Below, one piece after another: positions 55,151 to 64,000 of a stretch of 64,000 nucleotides of DNA. Positions within the stretch are counted from its first letter, which is position 1, and every line of letters begins with the position of its first letter. Source of the stretch: Jacaranda mimosifolia (Eukaryota; Streptophyta; Magnoliopsida; Lamiales; Bignoniaceae); assembly GCA_018894105.1 (NCBI GenBank), contig CM032117.1, forward strand, positions 29,678,501 to 29,742,500. Direction: 5' to 3'. The position numbers were made by a program, and so were the translations under genes. The notes beneath the pieces were generated by a model. It was not told the DNA's origin, did no database searches, and worked only from the letters and a program-made list of their open reading frames with translations.

Positions 55151-55480
55151 ATAATGTACCTTGTGCAATTAAAGAACCATTCTTTAATGCCTTCAACATC
55201 CCATTCAATATAGAAAAATAATATCTTTCATTATCAAGAATGGGAATAGAAATAATATTTTTCACAAGGTCGGGTACATAATAAACCGGATCAAGTACAA
55301 TGCAAGCATTCCCCAAGTCTAACTTTACTACGCCTTGGACTGTGGCAACAACTCTTGCTCCATTTCTAAGGCAAATGATCATATTCCCTTCATGTAGACT
55401 ATTTCTTCTTTCCATCCTCTGTAATGAATTACAAAGGTGAGAATCACATGCGGCATCAAATACTCATGAGAAAGAATTAG
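55151..55480 (-). pseudogene. Cop-7 protease, mostly open
   Basis: The body of the domain reads without a break from 55415 (MERRNSLHEGNMIICL, ARVVATVQGVVKLDLGNACI, YYVPDLVKNIISIPIL). The active-site stretch just before it (about 55480-55440) reads VFDAACDSHLC, with DA for DT, and follows a TGA in place of a Trp codon. It is the most complete protease body in the window and shows what Cop-4 lost. Confidence 0.85.
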
Positions 55481-56075
55481 TCGTTAAGTGCACTTCAATG
55501 AAATACATACCCTTCCCAATGGTGCAAGGTAGTCCTTGTAGTTTCTTTTTTCAATGCCCCTTTTCGCCATAGTAAAAACAAGTTGCATCAATTTTGTCAC
55601 CTTTCTTCTTCTTAACTTTCCCCGAACCTTTCAAGGGTTGTTTTGCTTTCTAGGAAGAGCTCTTATTCCTCTTACCTCCCTTTCTAGGACCCCTAGAGCC
55701 CTTCGACTTAGAGGCGGAAGCAAGCATAAGAGGTTTTTCCTTTTTTCATAGTTACCTCCGCAATCACCATCATGTTCACCAATTCGTTAATCGCCACCTC
55801 TTGCTTGGACATATTAAAGTTCATATTGAATTGGCCGCACGAAGAGGGTAATGATTGTAGGATCAAATCCACATAAAGATCATTGTCCATGACCACATCT
55901 AGTTGTCCAAACTTTTTGATGAGTCCAATCATCTTAAGCCCGTGATCATGGACATTTGAACCCTCTAACATCCTTGATCTAAAGAGCTCTCTAGACAAAT
56001 CGAATCTTTCATGTCTTGTTTGTACACCGTACAACTCTAGTAGATGTTTATAGATCTCACATGCATATATCATAT
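55481..56075 (-). pseudogene. gag: Cop-7 gag, N-terminus missing
   Basis: Open from 56073 to 55708 with ELYGVQTRHERFDLSRELF, GLKMIGLIKKFGQLDVVMDN and the linker start. A frameshift follows, then the basic Ser/Lys region. The zinc knuckle region near 55555-55590 reads CFYYGEKGH followed by a stop, so the second Cys is Tyr. The first 80 or so codons and the start are absent because the element ends here. Confidence 0.85.
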
Positions 56076-56078
56076 GTT

Positions 56079-57889
56079 TGATTAATTTTCGTTACCAATA
56101 AAATGTGTAACTAAAAAAATTGTTACAATAACTTAATAATAAATTAATCAGAAAATAGTTGTTTCGTTACTAATAGATAATATGACAAATAATTTTATCA
56201 CCAAAAGAATAAAAAGCTTCTTTAAATAGGTTTGCCATATATTAGAAATCAAAAGAACGATTACAAGTCAAAGTTGCTTGAGCAAAATTAAATAAGGAAG
56301 TACTTACTTCCCTTACAAGGTTTCAATTAAAATTGACAAAGTAATAAAGCCACTAAAAGTAAAAGGATTGACAAACGAAATATCCTTGTGCCAATTCAAA
56401 AGGCCTCCCTGGATCAGCGGCACTATTGAAAAGAGCAAAAATTTTAATTGAGTCAATCTGTAGCACTCGATCTACTATGAATCCCCATTTAGACCCCCTC
56501 AAATCTTGTTCAATTTTGAGATCTCAGTCCATCAAAATTGTGGCAGATTAAAGGGTGAAAGAAGACCTTAAATTGGCCCAATTTTCAGCCAAACTTTAGG
56601 CTTTCAATTTGTCTTCAAAATTGAGCCTACTAAATAGCAATTTAATAGCGCCCGTTGACCCTCTGAGCTCCAACATTTGAGTCCTTCAAACAACAAAAAA
56701 CTGGATTAAAATTGCTGCTCCAAATTAATGTATGTTCGAATCTCCACTCAATCAAAGGCATTTTAAATTAGGCGGCCTAGTGAATTTCAACAACATAAAA
56801 TCCTGCTGCACTCAACTGAGCAAACACCCCATGCAAATTTTAATATTCAGTGCGGTCAAATCATAATCAAAAGTAAATTGTGAGTATTGGAGCAACAAAA
56901 AGCATCATTCTATCGACTGAACCCAAAATCTTGTGTCAATAAATTTTCTGTGCAAATGAGCATCCTCAAATCCAATCATTGACATCAATAGGATCCCATC
57001 CAACCAAGCCCATTCAGCAGCAAATTCTAGAAATACAAGAGCCCCAAATACAGTAGCAAATCCTTGAGCTTAAAGCCAACAAAGGTAAAACAGTAACAGC
57101 AGCCAAAAACAAACACAAGCATGCTGCCCACCAAGCAAAATTCTGGGCAGGTCTCAAAGTTCTAAATGAATAGAACCAATATCCAACATCCAAAATTTAG
57201 CCACTAAATTCAAGAAAGTACAATTCAAACAGTGAATAGAACCAAAATCCAACAAAAATTTAGAACATACTCACAGCAATCAAATCTAAGGCCAAAAAAC
57301 TTTTAGGCAGTTAAGACCAGTCATTACAGCAGCAAAATTCCTTCGATCAAAACAACTACAATAGAGATGATGCTCAAGCAACAGCCATGATTCCAAGGCA
57401 CAATCAAACTAATATCCAAAGACATAGCAGCCAAAAAGGTGAATCAAAGCCTCCATAGAAAGGAGACTTAAAATTAGAACAACATAAATTAACACCAGCA
57501 AAAACACCTAATAGAAAGGGGAGCTCAACCCCATTCTTTTTTCCAATCCAACTGAATAGTTCAAATACTCTTCATCAAAATCATACAGCCAATAAATTGT
57601 ACAAAATCACCTATTCTGCTCAAACTCTTCCCTATTGTTAAGTACGAGACATTTGTATTAAGACCTTTGTCCCTTGCCTTTTAGTCATTTAGATCTTCTC
57701 CTGCTTCGTGTTTCTATTTCTCTATGCGTCCACTCGTCCGCAGATAACACTTATCATTTAACAACATTACGTATGATCATGATAACACATGGCTCCTAGT
57801 AGATAATCCGTCATACATGCAAATAAGTACCAGACACACAATTGTATGAGCCAGTTGAAAACTCATTCTCAACTTTTACTACTAAAAAC
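56079..57889. other. Unassigned non-coding DNA between Cop-7 and the gene mosaic
   Basis: No reading frame or domain recognised on either strand. It is relatively rich in A and C on the plus strand from about 56400. It could be flanking sequence of a transposon carrying the gene fragments to its right, but I found no diagnostic terminus. Confidence 0.35.
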
Positions 57890-57893
57890 TTAC

Positions 57894-58373
57894 CATAGCA
57901 GAGCTCATAGGAAAACCTAGGTCGTATCAATCCACGAAAGGTGGCACACCATAAATGCCACCTACAAGGTGGAAAACATATAAGTATACCCAGTCAACCA
58001 CAAAATGACAATTCTTGAAGAGTCCATGTGAAAAAGACACCATCTTAAAGATGGATGATAACTGAGGTTATGCATTTTAAATAAGAAACTACAGCTACTT
58101 TTATAATCGACAAAATATTAAGAGAGAAAATATACCATTTCCCATCATTGATCCACTTGTGCAAGGAGAGGGGCTAGATAAAATACAAGTCCAAGGGCTG
58201 ATATGGGATGCCTCTAGAAAGGTGATTTCCATAGTTGTAATGATATGTCGAGACCCCAAAAAATGGCATATCATATAGAGGCATTGATGCTCCAATGAAT
58301 ACAGAAGAGCCGTGAGGAGGCATGCCCATATACATTGAGGAGGGTGCACCAGAGCCTACGTATGGAGCTGCAG
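57894..58373 (-). pseudogene. RanBP2-type zinc-finger protein (At1g67325-like), two exons
   Basis: Exon at 58373-58136, after a TTACTCAG acceptor, encodes APYVGSGAPSSMYMGMPPHG, SSVFIGASMPLYDMPF and YHYNYGNHLSRGIPYQPL. These match the Pro/Gly/Tyr-rich linker between the zinc fingers of plant At1g67325-like RNA-binding proteins, as I remember the family. A one-base frameshift and a TAG precede its last part (SGSMMGNG, then a GTATAT donor). The next exon, 57961-57894, encodes GGIYGVPPFVD, a TGA in place of an Arg codon, then YDLGFPMSSAM and a GTAAG donor. The zinc-finger exons are not present here. Broken, and probably a captured fragment. Confidence 0.72.
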
Positions 58374-59649
58374 CTGAGTAACCCTAAGGTGTTCGCATTG
58401 GTTTAATAGTTGATTACTGAAATGAGAAGTGTCTAGTTAGTGGATTGTGTAAAGTGTAAAGACCAAATAAAATTTAAGATACTAGAAAAAAATCATAAAG
58501 AAAAAAAATACAAAATTAAAAGGAGTTATATTGCATTCCATAGAAAGGCTCATTCCACCAGATACAAGCAAACACTGGATAAGTGACAAGCTACTTTATC
58601 CATGATCCTTATTTGATGAATCGAATGCTACATCCTGACAAGCATAGATTATTAATTACATAAAACTATGATGATGGAGAAGTTCGGACATGAACTTTGA
58701 TATGATGCTTTCTTTGCAAAGAAAGAGATATGCAGAGATAATGTCCATAATCTTGAAATGATAGAGAAAATGTTGAATATATATCTTGCAGTAATGTGCA
58801 CATATATACGAAAGTGATTGCAGAGAAAGAGAGCAAGCTACGAGCAAGGAAACCTTGCATTTGCTTTGTTTGCGCAGTCTACGTTTGAGCTTTTTAGATG
58901 GTAAATAATAGAAAATAATCAATATTCCAGTATAGTAAATTTTATTTTATTTACTTTAACAGTATTTCACGACTTACTTAGATTGAATTCAAATGGATGA
59001 TTATTATATACTTTGTGCGGATTTAATTTTTTACTCTTTGGATATTTTGAGAGGAATTCAATTTGCTTTGGTTATTCCTTAGTTAATACAATTGACAGGA
59101 AAGAGAAAAATAAATAATATTCAATTTCCAATTTTCAACATTTAATATGAATATAAAATTCAACTCAAATTTAACTATTACATAAATCATTATTTGTGTT
59201 AAGTCAAAGTATATTACTAATAAATAATCATTATTTGAGTTTAACTAATAAATAAATCATATCTTAACTAAATATATAAATACATAAATCAAATCTTAAC
59301 TAATACAGAAATCATATTTTAACTAAATAAATTATAATTAAAAATACTACCTTAATTAGTGGGGATTATGAGTATTCCACCAATAGGTTTTAGATGGCTT
59401 ATACAATTGGGCTGGTGTAAGCCAAAATGCAAGGTCAAGTCTTACAACCAGTAAACCTCTTCCTCCTAATTCCAACTACGTGAGCATATTTAATTGCATA
59501 ACACTACATGCTAATTCAGTAGTGAACTGTCATGTATTAAAATAAGGTAAATGCTAACCTCAGACTTCAAGTAAGACACCAAATTTTGATACTAAAGAGA
59601 GAAGGAAATTCACATACTTACGACTGTAAAAGACAAATACAGAACTTAC
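58374..59649. other. Spacer between zinc-finger and ALDH fragments
   Basis: No exon of either gene found. It includes an AT-rich stretch with a loosely repeated TTAACTAATAAATAAATCAT-like unit (about 59190-59335). It may hold introns of the fragments plus unrelated filler. Confidence 0.4.
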
Positions 59650-59903
59650 AACAGTAACAGATTTTACAATTTTGACAACTTAATCAACAAATAAGGAATA
59701 AATGTCTTTGTGAACATAAAACAATTCAGCTCCAGCACAATTCTGCCCACTTGGTTGCAGAGCACCCCTTACAGCAATTTGAGCAACCTACTAAACTTAT
59801 GATTCATTAGACTTCTTCAAACTAGATATAGAGGTTCAGATGATTCAAATTATTTGTGGACATTATTTACTTTGATCTAAGCTAATGCTAACTATTTTTT
59901 ATA

Positions 59904-61257
59904 GGGTGAATTGCATTTTACTCCCCTGTGTTAGCCATAAGTTGCAAAAAAAAACCCCTATGAAAAAACAATAGGCAATGCACCTCCTTGTGATTTTAAA
60001 AAAATAGCAAATTACCCCCCTCTGACTGGCGGTGCAAATCACACGCGGCAAGTGAGGATGGTTCTAGGGTTTTTGGTGATGAAATGTCAATTTTGCCCCT
60101 TAATATCAACCGTTGGATTTATTAAAAAAAATTGACGATTCAGATTACTTCTATCTAAAAAAAATATATATAAAATATAAAAATATATTTATATATACCT
60201 ACATAGACATATTTATATATAAAATATATGTATATGTATTATATATACATATTTATATATATATATATAAACCCACTACCCACCCTCGGCAACCCACCCA
60301 ACCCTCCCCCACCACACTAGCGGCGGCCATGGCTGCCGGCGAACGCTGCCATGGCAGCCGCCTCCTTCAAGCAGCGGCATGGCCGCCATGGCCGCGTTTG
60401 CAGGCCGCCATGGATGTTGCCTTTGCGGCGGCAGCCTCCATGGCGGCCACGTTTGCAAGCCGCCTCGGTTTTGCAGGTGGCCATGGAGGCCGCCGCCGCA
60501 AAGACATCACCCATGGCCGCCTGAATATTTAAAAAAAAAAAAAAAAAAAAATTTGAAAAACGATGCCTTGGCCAGATCTGGCCACAATGCTGCCATGGCA
60601 GCCTGTAAGGTTTGGGGAGAGGGGATGGGGGGTGGGTTGGGGGGTAGATTATTAAATAGTTATATATATATATTATCAGATATGTACTATATGTTATTAT
60701 ATATCTTATCATATATGTATTATAATGTATATATTATTATATATATTATCATATATATGATAATAAATATATAAATATAAATATCTTATATAAAATATAA
60801 TATAAAATGTCTATTTAGCAATATATATTATGTATAAATATATACATAAATATTTATGTATTTATAATGTATTATATTATATATATATTATATATTATAT
60901 ACTTATATTTGTATATATATATATAAATAAAAAAAGAATAAATTAGAAAGATGAATAAACAAAAAAATTAAAAACAGTTTTTAAATTTAAAAATAAAAAA
61001 ATTGGTATGAAGGAGATGAAAAAGATATATAAAAATATATTTAAAAGAATAAATAAATAAAATTGACAATATATGAAGGAATTAGGGGTAGTATAGTCTT
61101 TATACATTGAAATTATGGTTAAATTGCAGCAAATAACAAAGGGGAGGCGGTGTGCCTATTTTTTAAAATCATAAGGAAGTGCATTGCCTATTGTTTTTTC
61201 ATATGGGGTTTTTTTGCAACTTATGGCTAACACAGAGGGGTAAAATGCAATTCACCC
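59904..61257. mobile_element. Non-autonomous Mutator-like element in the ALDH intron
   Basis: 1354 bp with terminal inverted repeats of about 100 bp (GGGTGAATTGCATTTTACTC at the left, its mirror at the right). It is flanked by an exact 10-bp duplication ATTTTTTATA (59894-59903 and 61258-61267). The interior holds AT microsatellites, a GC-rich block at 60320-60530 and an A run. No transposase. Confidence 0.87.
60320..60530. repeat. GC-rich CCATGG-studded block inside the Mutator-like element
   Basis: About 210 bp dominated by GCC/GGC triplets, with CCATGG repeated about seven times and many short palindromes. It is sharply bounded by AT-rich DNA. It is open in several frames on both strands, but the predicted peptides are Ala/Pro/His-rich and low-complexity, so I do not call a gene. 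Confidence 0.75.
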
Positions 61258-62030
61258 ATTTTTTATACATGTGGCACATCAACATCTTCACAGACAATAA
61301 AGGCATCTTTTCCGCCAAGCTCAAAAGTAACTGGGATCAATGTGTCTGCAGCATTCCTCATTATCTGCAATATCAAGCATAAATGATGATAGGCCATCGC
61401 CAAGGAAAGTTAAAATCAGTAGTTTTATGCAGGATTATATAGCTAAATGAATATAAGTAATTGTTTCTCTAGGTCTCAATCAAAAATAATTCTTCTCGCT
61501 TAAGAGAAAATCCTATCCATTTTACCCACACTCGGAATTCCAACAAAGATAATTTTGTCAATTGAAGATACTAAGGCTTCTCCTGTCTCTGCAAACCTGG
61601 CAGGAAATTGAAATACATGTGAAAAATTAACCAAGGCAAGCTTGTAGTGAAAACAAAGGCATAACAACACACCCTGTTATAAGTTCAACTAGATTTTTTG
61701 GAGCTCCTACAATAGATAAAGCAGTTTGGATTATTTGCAAATAGAAACATCCTGACCAGCTTGCATATTCTGAAACCCGAAGTAGAAGAAATGCTGATCC
61801 TTGTAAAGAAGACTTAGATAAGGTATTCTTATACCATCTACCTGGCGAGTTGCAGGTAGCTCTATTTCCCAAATATAATAAATACTATTTTGGAGTCTAA
61901 TATAAAGATGTAACGATGTCGGGTAAAAGCATAACTATTTGTGTACTTAATTAATAAAGAATTAGATAAATCTTTTAACATCACGAGAGTTGGGGACTAG
62001 GTGGATTATAGGTAGACTCCATTATGAAGT

Positions 62031-62175
62031 TCAAATGAAGTACGAGAATAAGAAGTAAGGAAGATGTTCATGAACCACGAGATGCAACTTTGAATTTGAA
62101 ATTCAAATGAAGTACAAGAATAAAAAGTAAGCAAGAAATTCATGAAACACAAGATGCACCTTTGAATTTGAACTT
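62031..62175. repeat. Two-copy 72-bp tandem repeat in the ALDH intron a-b
   Basis: TCAAATGAAGTAC begins the first unit at 62031 and the second at 62103. Both units continue through GAATAA, AAGTAAG, TTCATGAA and TTTGAATTTGAA. Confidence 0.85.
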
Positions 62176-62596
62176 CAAGGGACTGAGCAAAAGTATGATC
62201 ATTGAGGTCAACCATTAAATTAAATTCTTTTTACCATTATCCAATTCAACTCTATCCATTTTAGATGTTGCGGCCTATTATGGTTTGTGAATTATTATTA
62301 CACAAGAAATGTAGACCTGAGACATAGTAAACAAAAGCAGTGGATTCCTAGATGATATCCAGGTAATACTTCAAAAGAACAAGTCTGAACCTCAATGTGA
62401 GCAAGGAAACAACAGTTAGATGATGAATCAATACTTGAGAAATTGAGAACATGCCATATGGAAAATTTGAAAGTCTTCCAGAAAGATAGAATACCTTAAT
62501 CACAATGTTGTTTCCTGAGAAGACTACTACCAACATCAGATTAAATATGTTGTGAAATGGATAGTTCCACAAAACAATGGCTCCAATAACACCGAG

Positions 62597-63293
62597 GGGA
62601 AGAAAGAAGAACAGTAGGTCCACAGATACACCTAGAATGCATGACATAACCAAAAGCTTGTTCTAAAGTGTAAGAAGTTTGTCTTGGAGATCAAATATCT
62701 TCTTCTCAGACACTTTGAGGTCTTCTGGAAATACTGCTCTGGAGATGCCAAATCCAAGGCATCGATCGATAGGTTTTAGTCCTTGAGACCCTTTTCTCAC
62801 TCCCCTCTTAAAGGACTTTGATGGAGTATGAATTGTATGACCACCATGCCCCAACCCACCAAAAGTGAAGTCACATTTGTTTATTTGAACTGAAGCTGAT
62901 GGAGATGACAGTCTAGAATCCAGGTCATCCAACCTTAACACAAAAAATTCCTCATAATTACATATCCAATAGAAGAAACCATGAAACAACATCTAATGCT
63001 TTGCCTTCATGTGCATGATGAGAAAATGTAGTTATTGGACTATCATGTTTGTACAGATAGAAAATATTGCAGGAATTTCAGGGATTGTGGTTTACTTAAG
63101 GTCCACTTGCTCTGCGCTGCTTTTTCACAACATTTTAGAACTCTATATCTTATTTTTCAAGCAGTCTACCCAGTGAAGGCAACAACAGAGAAAACTTTTA
63201 TTCCCTAATATATGTAAGTAAATGAATAGGATACCTTACGAACTTGTCTCGTTGTCCAGCAATATATTGAGTCCTTGAACCGCAATCGAGCAT
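62597..63293 (-). pseudogene. CNGC5/6-type cyclic nucleotide-gated channel, N-terminal exons, fused to ALDH
   Basis: Exon 1 (63293-63235) starts MLDCGSRTQYIAGQRDKFV and ends at a GTATCC donor. Exon 2 starts at 62933 after a TTAAG acceptor and restores the Arg codon, giving the group II CNGC signature KFVRLDDLDSRL. It continues through KGSQGLKPIDRCLGFG, SRAVFPEDLKVSEKKIFD and the first transmembrane segment [16 protein letters not shown]. There it passes straight into ALDH22A1 sequence without an intron. An in-frame TAG at 62665-62663 falls in the segment before the membrane helix. The remaining five helices, the pore, and the cyclic-nucleotide and calmodulin-binding regions are absent. The normal family forms plasma-membrane calcium-permeable channels. 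Confidence 0.88.
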
Positions 63294-64000
63294 TTTGTAT
63301 AATTAATGTCAATCAACTGTAACCAAAAAGAAAATCTTAAACGGTCTGCAAGGAAGTATAACATACTGTTAAACTTCAAGATGAGTTTTCAGCATGGATT
63401 TCATTTTCTCAGCATCTTAGACAAGTTAAGGCATTTCTTTGTGCAAATACTAATCTACAAAAATTGCGAACAATAGAGAAATAGAGAGGATCAATACATG
63501 CTTTCACCCTGATATTTGTCAAGATCAAATCAAATAGTGTCTATAATAGGTGATATATCAACACAGAAGCACATATCCTTGTATTCCTCTTTCCTAGCCA
63601 AAAACAATCCTAAACAGACAAATCAAGCTAGATAAACATATAACTCTAAGCATACCAGAGATATACTTATAAGTGCATATAGAATTTCTTTAAGACAGAA
63701 GAATTCCATTGAGACAGCTGCTCTCAAAATGAAAATCCAGTAATGATATTCTATACCTGAATATCAACTCTCATCTTATAAGAGCAATCCAGGTCATACT
63801 GCAAAATTGAAAAGGTAAAGACGATAGAAAATGCATGCAAGAGTTCATCTCCTTCCTCAACATTGCAGTTTCCATTATGGCTCTGGTTTCACCAATTAGA
63901 ACCACCATCAGTCTCACGAGATTGGTAAAAATCATTTGGCCTCATGAAGTTGACCTCTTCAAATTCGTTATCATCTGAAAGTGAAAGTAAACTGTCCGTT
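63294..64000 (-). other. Upstream of the CNGC fragment; possible coding piece at the edge
   Basis: Mostly AT-rich sequence without a clear frame, as expected for a 5' flank or further introns. Near 64000-63885 the minus strand reads SLLSLSDDNEFEEVNFMRPN and DFYQSRETDGGSNW before a stop. Its acidic/polar composition looks coding, but I do not recognise it. Confidence 0.35.

Larger units (their letters stand above)
50272..56078 (-). mobile_element. Cop-7: copia element, minus strand, lacking leader and 5' LTR
   Basis: A 3' LTR (about 50293-52400) is followed by RNase H, RT, integrase, protease and most of gag, which stops at about 56078 inside the capsid region. Its low-coordinate end abuts Cop-6 through a 21-30 bp inverted copy of the LTR start (50272-50300). 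All domains are broken. Confidence 0.88.
59650..62600 (-). pseudogene. ALDH22A1: ALDH22A1-like aldehyde dehydrogenase, five central exons, broken
   Basis: The exons on the minus strand are as follows. a, 62600-62495: [19 protein letters not shown], donor GTATTC. b, 61776-61673: [19 protein letters not shown]. c, 61596-61518: FAETGEALVSSIDKIIFVG. d, 61364-61269: includes [13 protein letters not shown] with the catalytic Glu. e, 59787-59650: [11 protein letters not shown] with the catalytic Cys. This order and text match plant ALDH22A1, an NAD(P)-binding ALDH with an N-terminal membrane anchor. Defects: a TAA at 59682-59680, a GA instead of GT donor after exon c, and an AG-less acceptor before exon b. 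The N-terminal and all C-terminal exons are absent. Exon a is fused to a CNGC exon. Confidence 0.88.

Noticed and set aside
58656..58922. Minus-strand frame of 88 codons as an extra gene
   Set aside because: No recognisable domain; it lies between gene fragments and has no clear exon boundaries.
60113..60774. Long open frames on both strands as a novel Ala/Pro-rich protein
   Set aside because: They arise from GC triplet repetition and AT microsatellites inside a DNA transposon, with no conserved domain.
62597..63293. Intact CNGC gene
   Set aside because: Only two exons, an in-frame TAG, and fusion to ALDH sequence. The channel core is missing.

Overview
This window looks like repeat-rich nuclear chromosome DNA from a flowering plant, probably a dicot. 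The evidence is stacked Ty1/copia and Ty3/gypsy elements, a Mutator-like element with a plant MURA-type transposase, tRNA-derived SINEs, and intron-containing pieces of three plant genes (a CNGC5/6-type ion channel, ALDH22A1 and a RanBP2-type zinc-finger protein). The base composition is AT-rich, and the coding remnants carry many TGA, TAG and TAA stops of the kind expected from methyl-C deamination. I see no intact protein-coding gene. The species cannot be named from the sequence.

Layout. 1-204 is flank. 210-7195 is Cop-1 (+), bounded by a 5-bp duplication GTGAT. 7200-10423 holds a probable minus-strand gypsy LTR (about 7940-9173) and a SINE (9992-10096). 10424-13907 is a Mutator-like element with MURA remains. 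14630-16405 is Cop-2, from a different, short-LTR copia family. 16406-22489 is Cop-3 (+), which carries a SINE in its leader and a Tourist/Harbinger-like element that is itself invaded by a foldback element. 22490-22997 is an inverted LTR piece. 22998-31130 is Cop-4 (-). 31131-39255 is Cop-5 (+), the only copy with every domain represented. 39256-44747 is gypsy material around a 2.9-kb LTR. 44748-46016 is a copia LTR piece. 46017-50271 is Cop-6 (-) and 50272-56078 is Cop-7 (-). 56079-64000 holds the gene-fragment mosaic, all on the minus strand, with a Mutator-like insertion at 59904-61257.

Cop-1, 3, 4, 5, 6 and 7 belong to one copia family with LTRs of about 2.2 kb, an initiator-Met primer site, a leader of about 1.8-2 kb, and gag-PR-IN-RT-RNaseH order. 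All are broken by stops, frameshifts or large deletions.

The most unusual signal is structural. Each leader preserved here (Cop-3, 4, 5) carries four evenly spaced hairpin motifs. Their stems differ but remain paired. Their loop sequence is shared within one element and differs between elements. Each LTR also carries, upstream of the TATA box, a run of about six hairpins with nearly the same 3-4 nt loop, and stem changes are compensated between LTR copies. A further hairpin sits directly before a palindromic TATA box. I know of no named element that describes these arrays.

The second notable signal is at the right end. The N-terminus of a CNGC channel is joined in reading frame to the middle of ALDH22A1, with zinc-finger exons farther along on the same strand and introns retained. 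This is the kind of multi-gene mosaic made by a gene-capturing transposon such as a Helitron, but I did not identify its termini.
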